DNA of 64,000 nucleotides from contig CBKWJC010000034.1 in NCBI GenBank assembly GCA_966674685.1, positions 1-64,000 on the forward strand. Reading direction: 5' to 3'. Source of the DNA: Thainema sp966674685 (GTDB lineage Bacteria; Cyanobacteriota; Cyanobacteriia; Phormidesmidales; Phormidesmidaceae). Numbering within the stretch: position 1 is the stretch's first letter; every line of letters starts with the position of its first letter. Positions 43,901 through 53,038 of this stretch are shown one piece after another. The notes under the pieces are model-generated. The model had not been told where the DNA came from. It did no database searches and saw only the letters and a program-made list of their open reading frames with translations. Both the position numbers and the translations under genes were made by a program.

Positions 43901-44524
43901 ATGAACATTCGAGTTTTCTTTGGCTCTGCCATTACAGCGTTCGCTGCCGCTACACTTCCAGTTGTCGCCCAGGCCGATACGGTTGATGCCCGTTGCGATC
44001 TCTATCCTCTCGGTTCAGCGCAGGTCTCTGAAGTAACGGCCTGTACCTTCTCTCAGCGACAGGGGATCGTCGGCATTCAGCTCTCCAATGGTCGTCGCTA
44101 CGACCTCATGCCCGTCGGCAACCAACCCGGAAACTACGTTGACCAAAATGGCAACGCCGCCTATCGGCAGGCTGGCTTGGCCGAGCGCGGCTTAATCTTC
44201 CAGACGGCGAGTGAGCGGATTTACGTGTACTGGGACACGGCTGGCATTCCTAACTCTAGCCATTCCCCCATTGCTAATCGCCCATCCGGCAGCAGCAGCC
44301 TGGTAACGCTCCGAGCCAGTGATCCCAATGCCCGCATTAATCTACGCCGTCAGGCCACGATTCATTCAGCCGCTGCGGGATATGGCATTCCAGGTGATCG
44401 CGTTCAGTTGCTCCAGTGTCTTCAGGATTCGGATCAGCCCGATAGCGGGTTGAGCTGGTGTCAGGTGCGCTTTCCTCGCTCACAAGCGGTCGGCTGGATC
44501 CGCAGTGACTTCATCCTCTTTTGA
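43901..44524 (+). CDS. Exported SH3-domain protein
   Basis: A 207-residue secreted protein from the ATG at 43901, which begins a good signal peptide (NIRVFFGSAITAFAAATLPV, then VAQA); the open frame extends upstream to 43829 without a better signal. The mature N-terminal part (DARCDLYPLGSAQVSEVTAC) has paired Cys. The C-terminal 70 residues form a bacterial SH3-like domain: ASDPNARINLRRQAT, GIPGDRVQLLQC, WCQVRFPRSQAVGWIRSDFI. Such proteins usually bind the cell wall. It is monocistronic between the DUF4278 and RTX genes. Confidence 0.75.
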   Translation: MNIRVFFGSAITAFAAATLPVVAQADTVDARCDLYPLGSAQVSEVTACTFSQRQGIVGIQLSNGRRYDLMPVGNQPGNYVDQNGNAAYRQAGLAERGLIFQTASERIYVYWDTAGIPNSSHSPIANRPSGSSSLVTLRASDPNARINLRRQATIHSAAAGYGIPGDRVQLLQCLQDSDQPDSGLSWCQVRFPRSQAVGWIRSDFILF

Positions 44525-44670
44525 GCTTGGCCAAATCCGTTGACGGGGTGCATTGCGATGATCCGTCCTGATCCGTCTCCTGACGCCAACGAGTCAGGAG
44601 TAGATGTGAAGTGCATCATCAGGACAACCTGAAATTCACGTTGAGATTTTGATCCACTCTAGAGAAACAT

Positions 44671-46053
44671 ATGGCGACGTTTTACGGGACTCCGAATAAT
44701 GATGAATTGAAGTATCCCCTCAAAGGAACAACAGGGAACGACATCTATTATGCTGGCAGTGGCAATGACATCATTGATGGTGGCCCCGGCAATGACACGA
44801 TGTACGGCGGGCCAGGCAATGACACCTACTACGTAGACTCCAGCGGCGACCAGACAATTGAATACTGGAATGAGGGCACCGATACGGTGATCAGCTCGAT
44901 CAACTTTAGCCTCAGAAATCACATTGAAAATCTCACGCTAACGGGCAGTGCCTATAGTGGGCTTGGGAACAATCTCAACAACACCCTTCGAGGCAATCAT
45001 CTTGCCAATGCCCTCTATGGGTATGACGGCAGTGACTACCTCTATGGCTTTGACGGCAACGATACGCTCGATGGCGGCAATCACAGCGACTATCTCTATG
45101 GTGGTGGTGGTAACGATAGCCTCAACGGTGGCGATGGCGATGATTTCTTATTCGGTGGCGAGGGCGATGATTACCTCTTTGGTGGCGATGGATATGGCAA
45201 TGATTACCTGATTGGAGATGCCGGGAATGACACCCTCAATGGGGGCAATGGCGACGACATCTTGTATGGTCTAGTCGGCAATGATTACCTCTATGGCGGT
45301 GTCGGCAACGATACGATGTATGGCGGAGCCGGAAACGATACGTACTATGTAGACTCGACGGCTGACTTCATTAGCGAGCGCTTGAATCAGGGAACAGACA
45401 TCGTCATCAGCTCTGTTAATTTTTCTCTTCCAGATCAGGTCGAGAATCTCACGTTAACGGGTACTGCAAGGAGCGGTGTTGGCAATAGCCTCAACAACAC
45501 AATGTATGGGAATTCCTCTGCCAACTCTCTCTATGGCAACGACGGCAATGATTACCTCAATGGCTATGGTGGAGATGATTGGCTCTCTGGCGGTAATGGC
45601 GATGATGCGATTGTCGGTGGCGCGGATCAGGACACCCTTTGGGGCAACTCTGGTAATGACACTTTAATCGGCGATGCCGGAGATGACAGTCTTTTAGGAG
45701 GGGATGGAAGCGATAACCTCATCGGCGGTGCGGGTAACGATGAACTGGTGGGTGGGGTAGGCTCTGACACGCTGTTAGGCGGTTGGGGTGCCGATATATT
45801 TGCCCTCAGCTATGACCTTGACGGAGTCGATACCGTTCGAGACTTTAACTCAGCTCAAGGGGACAAGATTCATATTCCCGCTTTCCTCTTAGGTCAGGGA
45901 GCCACTCGACAGGACGGGTTCCGCTATAACAGCACAACCGGCGACTTGTTCTACGATCCCGATGGGGATGGCCCAGTTGCTGCTATTCAGTTTGCCGTAC
46001 TGGCTAACAAACCCGCTTCATTCAATCCCAATACAGACATTGTTCTGGTTTGA
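44671..46053 (+). CDS. RTX (hemolysin-type calcium-binding repeat) protein
   Basis: A 460-residue protein made almost wholly of glycine-rich calcium-binding nonapeptides (GGxGxDxLx). It contains two long similar units, about residues 40-140 and 210-310, each with GNDTMYGGxGNDTYYVDS, then a WNEGTD/LNQGTD and VENLTLTG segment. The C-terminal 70 residues (DIFALSYDLDGVDTVRDFNS, FRYNSTTGDLFYDPDG) are the usual type I secretion-type tail. Calcium-dependent folding outside the cell is expected. No ABC exporter genes are nearby, so secretion would use a transporter encoded elsewhere. There is no catalytic domain. Confidence 0.9.
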   Translation: MATFYGTPNNDELKYPLKGTTGNDIYYAGSGNDIIDGGPGNDTMYGGPGNDTYYVDSSGDQTIEYWNEGTDTVISSINFSLRNHIENLTLTGSAYSGLGNNLNNTLRGNHLANALYGYDGSDYLYGFDGNDTLDGGNHSDYLYGGGGNDSLNGGDGDDFLFGGEGDDYLFGGDGYGNDYLIGDAGNDTLNGGNGDDILYGLVGNDYLYGGVGNDTMYGGAGNDTYYVDSTADFISERLNQGTDIVISSVNFSLPDQVENLTLTGTARSGVGNSLNNTMYGNSSANSLYGNDGNDYLNGYGGDDWLSGGNGDDAIVGGADQDTLWGNSGNDTLIGDAGDDSLLGGDGSDNLIGGAGNDELVGGVGSDTLLGGWGADIFALSYDLDGVDTVRDFNSAQGDKIHIPAFLLGQGATRQDGFRYNSTTGDLFYDPDGDGPVAAIQFAVLANKPASFNPNTDIVLV

Positions 46054-46137
46054 CATGGGAAGCAACCGTCATTGACTTAACGTTGACATGCAGAACAATC
46101 GGCATAAATTGCATTATAACGACTGTTTTCATGTATA

Positions 46138-46180
46138 CCTTTGTATAGCAGCTGAGTTAAACTCGGCTGCTATACAAAGG
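46138..46180. repeat. 43-bp near-perfect palindrome
   Basis: Arms CCTTTGTATAGCAGC (46138-46152) and GCTGCTATACAAAGG (46166-46180) are exact complements. The 13-bp centre itself contains GAGT/ACTC. The outer 12 bases recur singly at 46441. There is no T run. It could be a cruciform-type regulatory or recombination site. Confidence 0.75.
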
Positions 46181-46248
46181 CGGTGGTGGCGATGTGCAAT
46201 GAAATTGACTTGTGATCGCAAATCTAGAAACCACATAAATTTGATGAT

Positions 46249-46275
46249 GCCCTGGTTAAATGGCAGGGCTTTTTT
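46249..46275 (+). terminator. Rho-independent terminator
   Basis: GCCCTG and CAGGGC arms around a 9-base loop are followed by TTTTTT. It lies about 200 bp after the RTX gene and is the first terminator after it. Confidence 0.75.
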
Positions 46276-46556
46276 ATTATTCGTGTCGTTTCTGGCATAG
46301 CGATGTCTAGAAGACGAAATACCCTTTCAGCAGGTAGAACAGGGTAAGTCTACTTCCACTAACATATTGTTAATATCTCATTGAGTCTCGGCTTATTTTA
46401 CCCACGCAATTGGGGAGTTTAGCGTTTATTTTTGTTTGGAGCTATACAAAGGTTGATTTGAAGCATTGAGACAGCAGCCCTAGTAGTTTGCCGAAGTTGT
46501 TGCTGTTTTTATAGCCAATTTATATTAATCATCTCACAATTTCACAAGAAGCTGGG

Positions 46557-47918
46557 CTATTCATTCATATTGCGGTAGGTTGCCACCGCAGAAGGAGAAA
46601 CTCGACTGAGATAGCGAAAAATCCAGTATTTAAATATGGCATCCAGAATCACTGGAAAAGTCGCGATAAATAGAAAGATGAAATCTCGGTTTTCAGGTAA
46701 TCCAAAGTGATGAGCAACTCCTTCTAATAAAACCTCCCAACCGTGAGTTGAGTGAAATCCAACAAACATATCGGTAGAGACAATAATCAAAAATGCCTTG
46801 GCACTGTCACTCAAGCCATAAATGATGTCGTCTATGAACGATTTCAACAATTTAACAGCACGGGGATTGGCAAATAGAATCCAAGCAAATATACCAGCAG
46901 CCAATAAATCAGCAAATACATTCTCAACGGCTGAGATACGCTCATGACTAAACTCATGAGTGACTTCCTGCGCTTTTTCATTTACCATTTCCCGATATTC
47001 TGAATAGGACAATGGCGCGATGATTCCGGCTGTCGATTCAAACTGCAGCTGTTTTTCAAAAAAACTGATTTCTTCGATTGCTTCCCGTTCCAGTTGTTCA
47101 CTTAAGGGAACTTCAATGTGGCTTTTATCAATAAAGTATTCTATTGTTGGAGCAAATATGAGTTGTTTAGAAGCTTGTTGAGTTAATAACGGAATTAAAA
47201 TCAGCACCAGCAAAAATCGGACTGCTCGTTTAGTTCGATAACTGGAAATCTCATACTCTTTGAGAACTTTTTCACCATGCTTAGGATCAAGTTCACGTTT
47301 GAGGCGGCGTCCGGTTCTGAGAATAGAGCGAGGAATGATGCCTGTTTTTTGAGCAGGGGATATTACGCTAGATGCAGCCATAAACTCATCATCTTTTTTC
47401 TGGCTGTTGTTGCGACCAGTCAGAAAAATATCTTGTGACGAAGCTAATTCAGCTTCTGGCTCTGGAACAGCCATAATCTGCTCGTAACGGGTAATAACTT
47501 GATCAACAAAGGCTAGTTTAGAAAGCAGAATCTCATCCGATAGAATTGGCTGCGATTCATGCTCTTTTTCCTCGGATGATTTGCCCTTGGGGTCTCCAAG
47601 TAGAGAGGTTGCCCAGCGAAATTCCGTTAATCCCATCCGTGCATTACGTAAGAGCTTATCTCGACGAGCACACAAATAGTTGTTTACCGATGGAGGATCA
47701 TCCGTCTTGGAACCAATAGGCTGGCTATTGAAGTGCTTTTTTTCTAATTCATCAATTGTGGTGGCCGCTTGATAAGCACGGTTAAGGGCTCGTTCGGGAG
47801 TGTTGAAGAACCAGCGAGAAGCCCGACTAAAAACGTCTCCAGATGGCTCTGGTACGGTAAGTCTCATACGTTTTTTCAGTAATGTCTCGTCTTTGGGGAC
47901 TAGCTGTGATGCAATCAA
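46557..47918 (-). CDS. pxcA: Proton extrusion protein PxcA (CemA family)
   Basis: A 453-residue inner-membrane protein of the PxcA/CemA family. The N-terminal half is soluble (RWFFNTPERALNRAYQAA, YLCARRDKLLRNARMGLTEF). The C-terminal half has the hydrophobic core with FLLVLILIPLLTQQASKQLI, FADLLAAGIFAWILFANPRA, SDSAKAFLIIVSTDMFVGFHSTHGWEVLLEG and FPVILDAIFKYWIFRYLSR, all family hallmarks. PxcA promotes light-dependent proton extrusion and acclimation. It is monocistronic and looks like core genome content. Confidence 0.93.
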   Translation of the reverse strand: MIASQLVPKDETLLKKRMRLTVPEPSGDVFSRASRWFFNTPERALNRAYQAATTIDELEKKHFNSQPIGSKTDDPPSVNNYLCARRDKLLRNARMGLTEFRWATSLLGDPKGKSSEEKEHESQPILSDEILLSKLAFVDQVITRYEQIMAVPEPEAELASSQDIFLTGRNNSQKKDDEFMAASSVISPAQKTGIIPRSILRTGRRLKRELDPKHGEKVLKEYEISSYRTKRAVRFLLVLILIPLLTQQASKQLIFAPTIEYFIDKSHIEVPLSEQLEREAIEEISFFEKQLQFESTAGIIAPLSYSEYREMVNEKAQEVTHEFSHERISAVENVFADLLAAGIFAWILFANPRAVKLLKSFIDDIIYGLSDSAKAFLIIVSTDMFVGFHSTHGWEVLLEGVAHHFGLPENRDFIFLFIATFPVILDAIFKYWIFRYLSRVSPSAVATYRNMNE

Positions 47919-48141
47919 AAATGGTGAAGGCTAGATACTTTTTGCTAGTAGAGTTTTTAATAAATTGTTGAGTGCTGAGATTTAGATTTTAAGATTCGAC
48001 CCGTCGGTCTTGAGTGATTGGAATCAGTGAATTAGGGCGGCAATTTGAGAGTTTAAGCCGTGGGTAAAAAGTTGAATTCATAAATCAACCCAAACCTTAC
48101 ACTTGAAACTTAAACCTCAAATCCTAACCCCAAACGTTGAT

Positions 48142-49005
48142 TTAACGGAATAGCAATACAGGAATATGACTACTCCGCAACAGTTGAATGGTCGTACTGC
48201 CAATCACCAAATGGCGAATGCGGCTATGGCCATAAGCACCCATGAGCAGCAAGCTGATATGATGATTTTCAACGTAATTTAGGATCACCTTTTCCGGTTC
48301 ACCGGGAATGACTTCACAAATAGGTGAAAAACCAGCAGCTTGCGCCTGCATTTCAGCAACTTTGATATGTGCGATCGCATTATCATCGTCTGCTTTTTTG
48401 CCGACTGTGAGAATGTGCAGCTCTAGTCCCTTAAATGCAGGCGATCGCACTAGAAACTCCAGCATTTTTTGGCAGCTTTTGCTACCGTCATAGGCCAGCA
48501 GCAGCTTTTGAATCGGCTGATAGTTGCGAGAGGTCACTAAACACGGCTTGTGACTAGCACGAGCAATACGCTCCACGTTAGCGCCCAAATGACCAGAGGC
48601 AAACTCAGCAGCCTCGCCGCGCTTACCCAAAATAATCAGATCCGAATCGGTTTCAAACTTGTGGAAACTATCAACCAAAAAGCCCGTTTCGTGGATCAGT
48701 TCAATATGCTCCACACCTTCTGCCTGCAAGCGCTGTTTCGCATCTTGCAAAATGAGATGAGCTTTCTCTTGGTTGATCTTGGCTTTTTCGTGCTCCAGTT
48801 CCACTAGCTTATTCAGCAGATCACGGGAAGCATCAATACCGATTGCACCGCTGTAATTGCCTGTTGAAGCTACTTTTTGACTGCGGATATCCGACACAAA
48901 CAGAACATCAACTTCAGCAGTTAAACGGGAAGCAAACCAACCGGCATAGCGATAGCTACTTTGAGCAAAAACGGAGCCATCGGTACAGAGAAGAATGTGT
49001 TTCAT
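48142..49005 (-). CDS. Tandem universal stress protein
   Basis: A 287-residue protein with two UspA domains (about 1-145 and 153-287). Each starts with a strand and Asp (ILLCTDGS, LLLAYDGS). The second has the full ATP-binding signature GAYGHSRIRHLVIGST (G-2x-G-9x-GS), and the first a variant, GKRGEAAEFASGHLG. It lies 29 bp downstream of the SulP gene on the same strand, so the two form an operon. USP partners of SulP transporters are common in cyanobacteria and may regulate the transporter. Confidence 0.9.
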   Translation of the reverse strand: MKHILLCTDGSVFAQSSYRYAGWFASRLTAEVDVLFVSDIRSQKVASTGNYSGAIGIDASRDLLNKLVELEHEKAKINQEKAHLILQDAKQRLQAEGVEHIELIHETGFLVDSFHKFETDSDLIILGKRGEAAEFASGHLGANVERIARASHKPCLVTSRNYQPIQKLLLAYDGSKSCQKMLEFLVRSPAFKGLELHILTVGKKADDDNAIAHIKVAEMQAQAAGFSPICEVIPGEPEKVILNYVENHHISLLLMGAYGHSRIRHLVIGSTTIQLLRSSHIPVLLFR

Positions 49006-49034
49006 CGGGCGGTCTCCTAATTAGTGGCTCACGA

Positions 49035-50534
49035 TTAGTGGCTCGCGAGTTTTGCCAGCGCATCGGGTTCGTTGTGGATGGCTAAGCGATTGAGCAGCGA
49101 TTGGCTACCTTCGTTAACACCAACCAGATTGACATCAGCTCCATTGCGGCGAAACTTCAGCACAACTCGATCAATGGCATTTACCGCTGCCTGATCCCAA
49201 ACGTGGGCATGGCTGAGATCAACGGTGACCCGTTCTAGCTCTTCGTCAAAATTGAAGGAGTTCAAAAACTCTTCGACCGAAACGAAAAATAGTTGTCCAG
49301 CCACTTTATAAATGCGCTCTGTTTTATCGGGGCTCAGCACCGTGTCCACAAACACAACTTGAGCGATTTTGCGCGAAAAAAAGACAGTACTGAGGGCAAT
49401 TCCAACCACAACACCGATTGCCAAGTTGTGGCTCAGCACGGTAACTAATACCGTCGTGACCATGACTGCTGTTTCGCTGCGGGGAATGCGTTTAACGTTC
49501 TTAACTGAGGCCCAGTTGAACGTTCCGATGGAAACCATGATCATTACTGCCACCAGCGCCGCCATCGGAATCCGGCTTACCCAGCGACCCAGTACCAGAA
49601 TAAAGAACAGCAGAAAAACACCTGCCGCTAGTGTTGATAAACGCTTACGGCCACCCGATTGGATGTTAATGACCGACTGACCGATCATGGCGCAGCCTGC
49701 CATGCCGCCAAAGAAGCCCGTAATGATATTGGCAATGCCCTGACCTTTAGCTTCCTGGTTTTTATCACTGGGAGTATCCGTCAGCTCATCGACTAGGGAT
49801 GCCGTCAGCAACGATTCCAGCAGACCGACAATGGCTAAGGTGGCGGCTACGGGGAAAATAATTTGCAGGGTTTCAAAATTGAGTGGCACCTGGGGCAACA
49901 AAAAGACAGGAGGCGTAGTGGGCAGCTCACCCATATCGCCGACAGTTGGCACATCCAGCCCCAGTAGCATGGAAGCAGCAGTCAGGACGACAATCGCAAC
50001 CAATGGCGATGGTAGTACCTTTGTGACGCGAGGAACGAGATAAATGATGGCCAGTCCAATTGCCACCATCGCGTATACCACCCAAGACGCGCCGTTTAGC
50101 TGTGGCAGCTGAGCCATAAAAATCAAGATAGCGAGGGCGTTGACGAACCCTAGCATTACGGCACGGGGCACAAACTTCATCTGCTTGCCCAGTTTCAGCC
50201 AGCCAAAGATGATTTGTAGAATGCCCGTCAAGATGGTGGCGGCAAAGAGATATTGCAGGCCATGATCTTTAACCAGATACACCATGAGCAGCGCCATTGC
50301 TCCGGTTGCGCCCGAAATCAGGCCAGATCGACCACCGACAAACGCAGTAACGACGGCAATGATAAACGACGCATACAACCCCACTTTGGGGTCAACACCA
50401 GCGATGATCGAAAATGCGATCGCTTCAGGAATCAAGGCCAATGCCACGACGGCACCCGCTAGTAAATCGCGGGGAATATTAGAAAACCAATCTCGCCTTA
50501 AGCGGGTGGCGTTCATCCATGTGACTTCGCTCAA
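49035..50534 (-). CDS. SulP-family anion transporter with STAS domain
   Basis: A 499-residue SulP/SLC26 transporter. About 10 to 12 membrane helices span residues 20-390 (for example LLAGAVVALALIPEAIAFSIIAG, GLISGATGAMALLM). A C-terminal STAS domain (about 400-490, VTVDLSHAHVWDQAAVNAIDRV) is typical. Family members carry sulphate or bicarbonate. The substrate cannot be read from sequence here, though it is in the same family as the bicarbonate transporter BicA. It forms a two-gene operon with the downstream usp. Confidence 0.9.
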   Translation of the reverse strand: MSEVTWMNATRLRRDWFSNIPRDLLAGAVVALALIPEAIAFSIIAGVDPKVGLYASFIIAVVTAFVGGRSGLISGATGAMALLMVYLVKDHGLQYLFAATILTGILQIIFGWLKLGKQMKFVPRAVMLGFVNALAILIFMAQLPQLNGASWVVYAMVAIGLAIIYLVPRVTKVLPSPLVAIVVLTAASMLLGLDVPTVGDMGELPTTPPVFLLPQVPLNFETLQIIFPVAATLAIVGLLESLLTASLVDELTDTPSDKNQEAKGQGIANIITGFFGGMAGCAMIGQSVINIQSGGRKRLSTLAAGVFLLFFILVLGRWVSRIPMAALVAVMIMVSIGTFNWASVKNVKRIPRSETAVMVTTVLVTVLSHNLAIGVVVGIALSTVFFSRKIAQVVFVDTVLSPDKTERIYKVAGQLFFVSVEEFLNSFNFDEELERVTVDLSHAHVWDQAAVNAIDRVVLKFRRNGADVNLVGVNEGSQSLLNRLAIHNEPDALAKLASH

Positions 50535-51088
50535 AGGAACCTCCTAATGCTAAACAACATTGACTGCGGCTACAGAATGTTTCTGAGACGGCAGCAAGAA
50601 CTAATAAAAACGTGTGGGTTAGTCTGATAGGACTGAGATAAGTACGAAATCTGCGATCGCATCGCGAACCAGTTCCAAATGGCAAATTGCAATGAATTGG
50701 CCATCAGAACGTATGGATTATGAATTCAGACTTCGCACTGGATCAGTTAGAAAAACCGACTACGCAGGCGGCAACAATCCTAGCTATGAAGACATATTGA
50801 ATGAATACTGATTTGAATTATTCTTGGCACGTCTGCGCTGCTCTTACACGCATTTCAAGCTCTAATGCCATAGCTAAACTGTCATTCAATTGCATGGTGC
50901 GGTGATGCAAAATTGAACGTTAGGGGGGACTAGTTTGATAAACCGATACTGCTGGCATGATGTGAGTCATTGAGCGACGTGATGAAAAGCCAAGTCAGGT
51001 AACCACTGGCTTGATGAATCAATGTGACAGAACTATATCACGTTTAGTTTACATATCGACATAAAAATCAATGCTCTTGATAGAAAAT
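50535..51088. other. Intergenic region, no gene seen
   Basis: A 554-bp stretch upstream of the SulP operon, which presumably contains its promoter. I see no coding frame with a ribosome site, tRNA or clear repeat. Base composition is more A/T-rich toward 50800-51060. Confidence 0.5.
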
Positions 51089-51970
51089 TCAGGCGAAATC
51101 GAGGCTATCTGCTGCGGAGCCAATGGCCTCAACAGCAATGCCGTTCTTGCCTGCCGCCTTTTTGGCATACATCAACGTATCCGCTTTTTGCAGCAGCCAT
51201 TCAACCGCTGGTTTTCCCTGAACCAACGTGACTGCTCCGATGCTAAATGTAACGGCATATCCCTTTTCGGTCATCACTGTCAGCAATTTGGCATTAAGTC
51301 GCTGAAGGGCTAGCTCTGCTTGGGACGTATCAGTTGCAGGTAGCAGCAGCACAAATTCATCACCACCCAATCGCGCCGCAAAGTCGTCTGCTCTCAAAGT
51401 TTGTTGCAGAGTTTGAGCAATCAAGCAGAGTAGACTATCTCCCGTCTGATGCCCATACTGATCGTTGATCTCTTTGAAGTTGTCACAATCCATAAAAGCC
51501 AGTGTTAGGGGCTGGTTGATGCGCTGATATCGATTTAGCTCTCGATTCGCCTGTTCAAAGAAAGCTCGACTGTTAGGCAGTTCGGTCAAAAAATCAATGC
51601 GGCCAAACTCTTGTTCCCGCACCATCAACACTTTGATTCGGTGCAAGGCCCAAACGCCACCAATAAAGAGACTGGCACGAATTAATGTGTTGTCTAGAGG
51701 GACAAGCGGATGAGTATAAGATTCCAGACGAAACCAGTCAACCAAACCTCGTAAAGCTAAGGCCCAAACTGCCGCAAAGTATCCCATCTTGGAATTGAGA
51801 TACCAGGCAGCTCCTCCAATTGGCAACATGTAAAAAACTGAAAAGCTAATTTCGGTACTTCCCAGTGTGTAATCTAGCAGAGCAAACAAGCCAATTGATA
51901 AAAAGATAGCAATCCCTAGCACAATTGCTTGAAACGATGAAATTTGTTTCATAGGATTGCGATCCGCCAT
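51089..51970 (-). CDS. Membrane-bound diguanylate cyclase (GGDEF)
   Basis: A 293-residue protein. The first 120 residues hold about four membrane segments (IVLGIAIFLSIGLFALLDY, FSVFYMLPIGGAAWYL). The GGDEF domain starts at RIDFLTELPNSRAFF with AFMDCDNFKEINDQYGHQTGD as the substrate-binding region, and has the active-site loop RLGGDEFVLLL. RADD five residues before GGDEF fits the inhibitory RxxD I-site. It should make c-di-GMP. No EAL domain is present. It is monocistronic. Confidence 0.9.
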   Translation of the reverse strand: MADRNPMKQISSFQAIVLGIAIFLSIGLFALLDYTLGSTEISFSVFYMLPIGGAAWYLNSKMGYFAAVWALALRGLVDWFRLESYTHPLVPLDNTLIRASLFIGGVWALHRIKVLMVREQEFGRIDFLTELPNSRAFFEQANRELNRYQRINQPLTLAFMDCDNFKEINDQYGHQTGDSLLCLIAQTLQQTLRADDFAARLGGDEFVLLLPATDTSQAELALQRLNAKLLTVMTEKGYAVTFSIGAVTLVQGKPAVEWLLQKADTLMYAKKAAGKNGIAVEAIGSAADSLDFA

Positions 51971-52070
51971 GCTTAAAGAAAACCAATCGCAATTTTAATT
52001 CTCTCTCTGACAGGTTGAACATTGGAATGATCTTAACTATTCAAAGTATTTGTAGCAGTGATTAGGTAAG

Positions 52071-52096
52071 GTTATGTGGGCATTTGCCCACATAAC
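52071..52096. terminator. Hairpin between methyltransferase and GGDEF genes
   Basis: Perfect 12-bp arms GTTATGTGGGCA and TGCCCACATAAC with a TT centre. It lies 41 bp beyond the stop of the minus-strand methyltransferase gene and about 100 bp before the GGDEF start. No clear T run, so it may be a weak terminator or mRNA-stabilising stem. Confidence 0.5.
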
Positions 52097-52136
52097 TGAA
52101 TGATCGTCTTTTGAGAACCATCTCATATTTAGAATA

Positions 52137-52934
52137 CTAGAATTTTTGAGCTAAAACAATGAAAGAATACGATCCATCAATATCTTCTACAGTTGGATAG
52201 GCAAGTAAATAAGTTAAGTGGCGAATTAAATCTGGTGTATGGACTGTAGAAAAGTCTCCTAATCGCTGCTGAATCACGCCGCGCTTTAAAAACTGAGACT
52301 CACGCTTGAACAGCATATTAGAAGATGCTTGACCAACTCGATAAATCACGTGAAATCCTTGTCTTTGTAATAAGCGGCGGAAAGATGAAAAGTTGAAAAA
52401 CTGCTTGTGATAAGGATTTACAGGTAAACCACTTTTATCCGGTGGGTCATGAAGGACATTGGGAACTGAACATATTAAAAATCCTCGCTCTTTTAGTACT
52501 TTGCCAAATTGATTGAGAACTAAATCAGGTTCAAGCAAATGCTCTAGTGTCTCAAAGCAAACAATAGCATCTACATTTGAGCTGCTCAGAGATGGTGGCC
52601 AGGGTAATGATTCTAAATCGTGCTGATGGAAATGAACGTTGCTTTGCTTGAGAGAAGTGCTGTTATTGACGTTGACCTTGGCAGTTTCCAGCACCTCTGG
52701 GTTTTGGTCAACTGCAATCACGGTGCTAGAGATCTGAGCCAATTCCGGAATACCATAACCAATTCCACAAGCAATATCAGCTACTGTCTCTGGACGGTAA
52801 CGACGTAAAAAGTCCGCTGCGAAAAGATATCGACCAAGATGTTCTAGTTTGACCCAGAGGTTAAGATTTTCGATGTCAAATGGATCAATGCAATCTTGAG
52901 TAAAGCTTAAGTCAGTACAGATACTGCTAGACAC
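52137..52934 (-). CDS. Class I SAM-dependent methyltransferase
   Basis: A 265-residue methyltransferase. Motif I is VADIACGIGYGIPELAQ (about 52-68), with the acidic end of strand 2 at VIAVDQNPEVLETA. VDAIVCFETLEHLLEPD is the motif typical of small-molecule (often lipid, quinone or sugar) methyltransferases, followed by GFLICSVPNVLHDP. The C-terminal part has an HKQFFNFSSFRRLLQRQGF segment seen in glycan-cluster methyltransferases. The substrate cannot be named. It lies 104 bp downstream of a TPR gene, perhaps co-transcribed. Confidence 0.85.
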   Translation of the reverse strand: MSSSICTDLSFTQDCIDPFDIENLNLWVKLEHLGRYLFAADFLRRYRPETVADIACGIGYGIPELAQISSTVIAVDQNPEVLETAKVNVNNSTSLKQSNVHFHQHDLESLPWPPSLSSSNVDAIVCFETLEHLLEPDLVLNQFGKVLKERGFLICSVPNVLHDPPDKSGLPVNPYHKQFFNFSSFRRLLQRQGFHVIYRVGQASSNMLFKRESQFLKRGVIQQRLGDFSTVHTPDLIRHLTYLLAYPTVEDIDGSYSFIVLAQKF

Positions 52935-53038
52935 TGTTTTCTCCCAAAATCATAAACGTGGCTACTGCTATATTGGCCAATCAAGTAAGAGTTGAGCGGC
53001 AAGTTTCATTTCACTATTGCCTTCAGGCGTGAACGGTC

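Larger units (their letters stand above)
46054..46556. other. Intergenic region with a long palindrome and terminator
   Basis: No gene is supported. It contains the 43-bp palindrome at 46138-46180, a terminator at 46249-46275, a TTATTCGTGTCGTTT half site at about 46277 related to the 38365 and 41149 repeats, and another GCTATACAAAGG at 46441-46452. Confidence 0.6.

Noticed and set aside
44730..45760. Dense short repeats in the RTX gene
   Set aside because: They are coding nonapeptide repeats (GGxGxDxLx), not CRISPR or intergenic repeats.
46088..46300. 70-codon frame after the RTX gene
   Set aside because: It runs through the long palindrome and the terminator and has no ribosome site.
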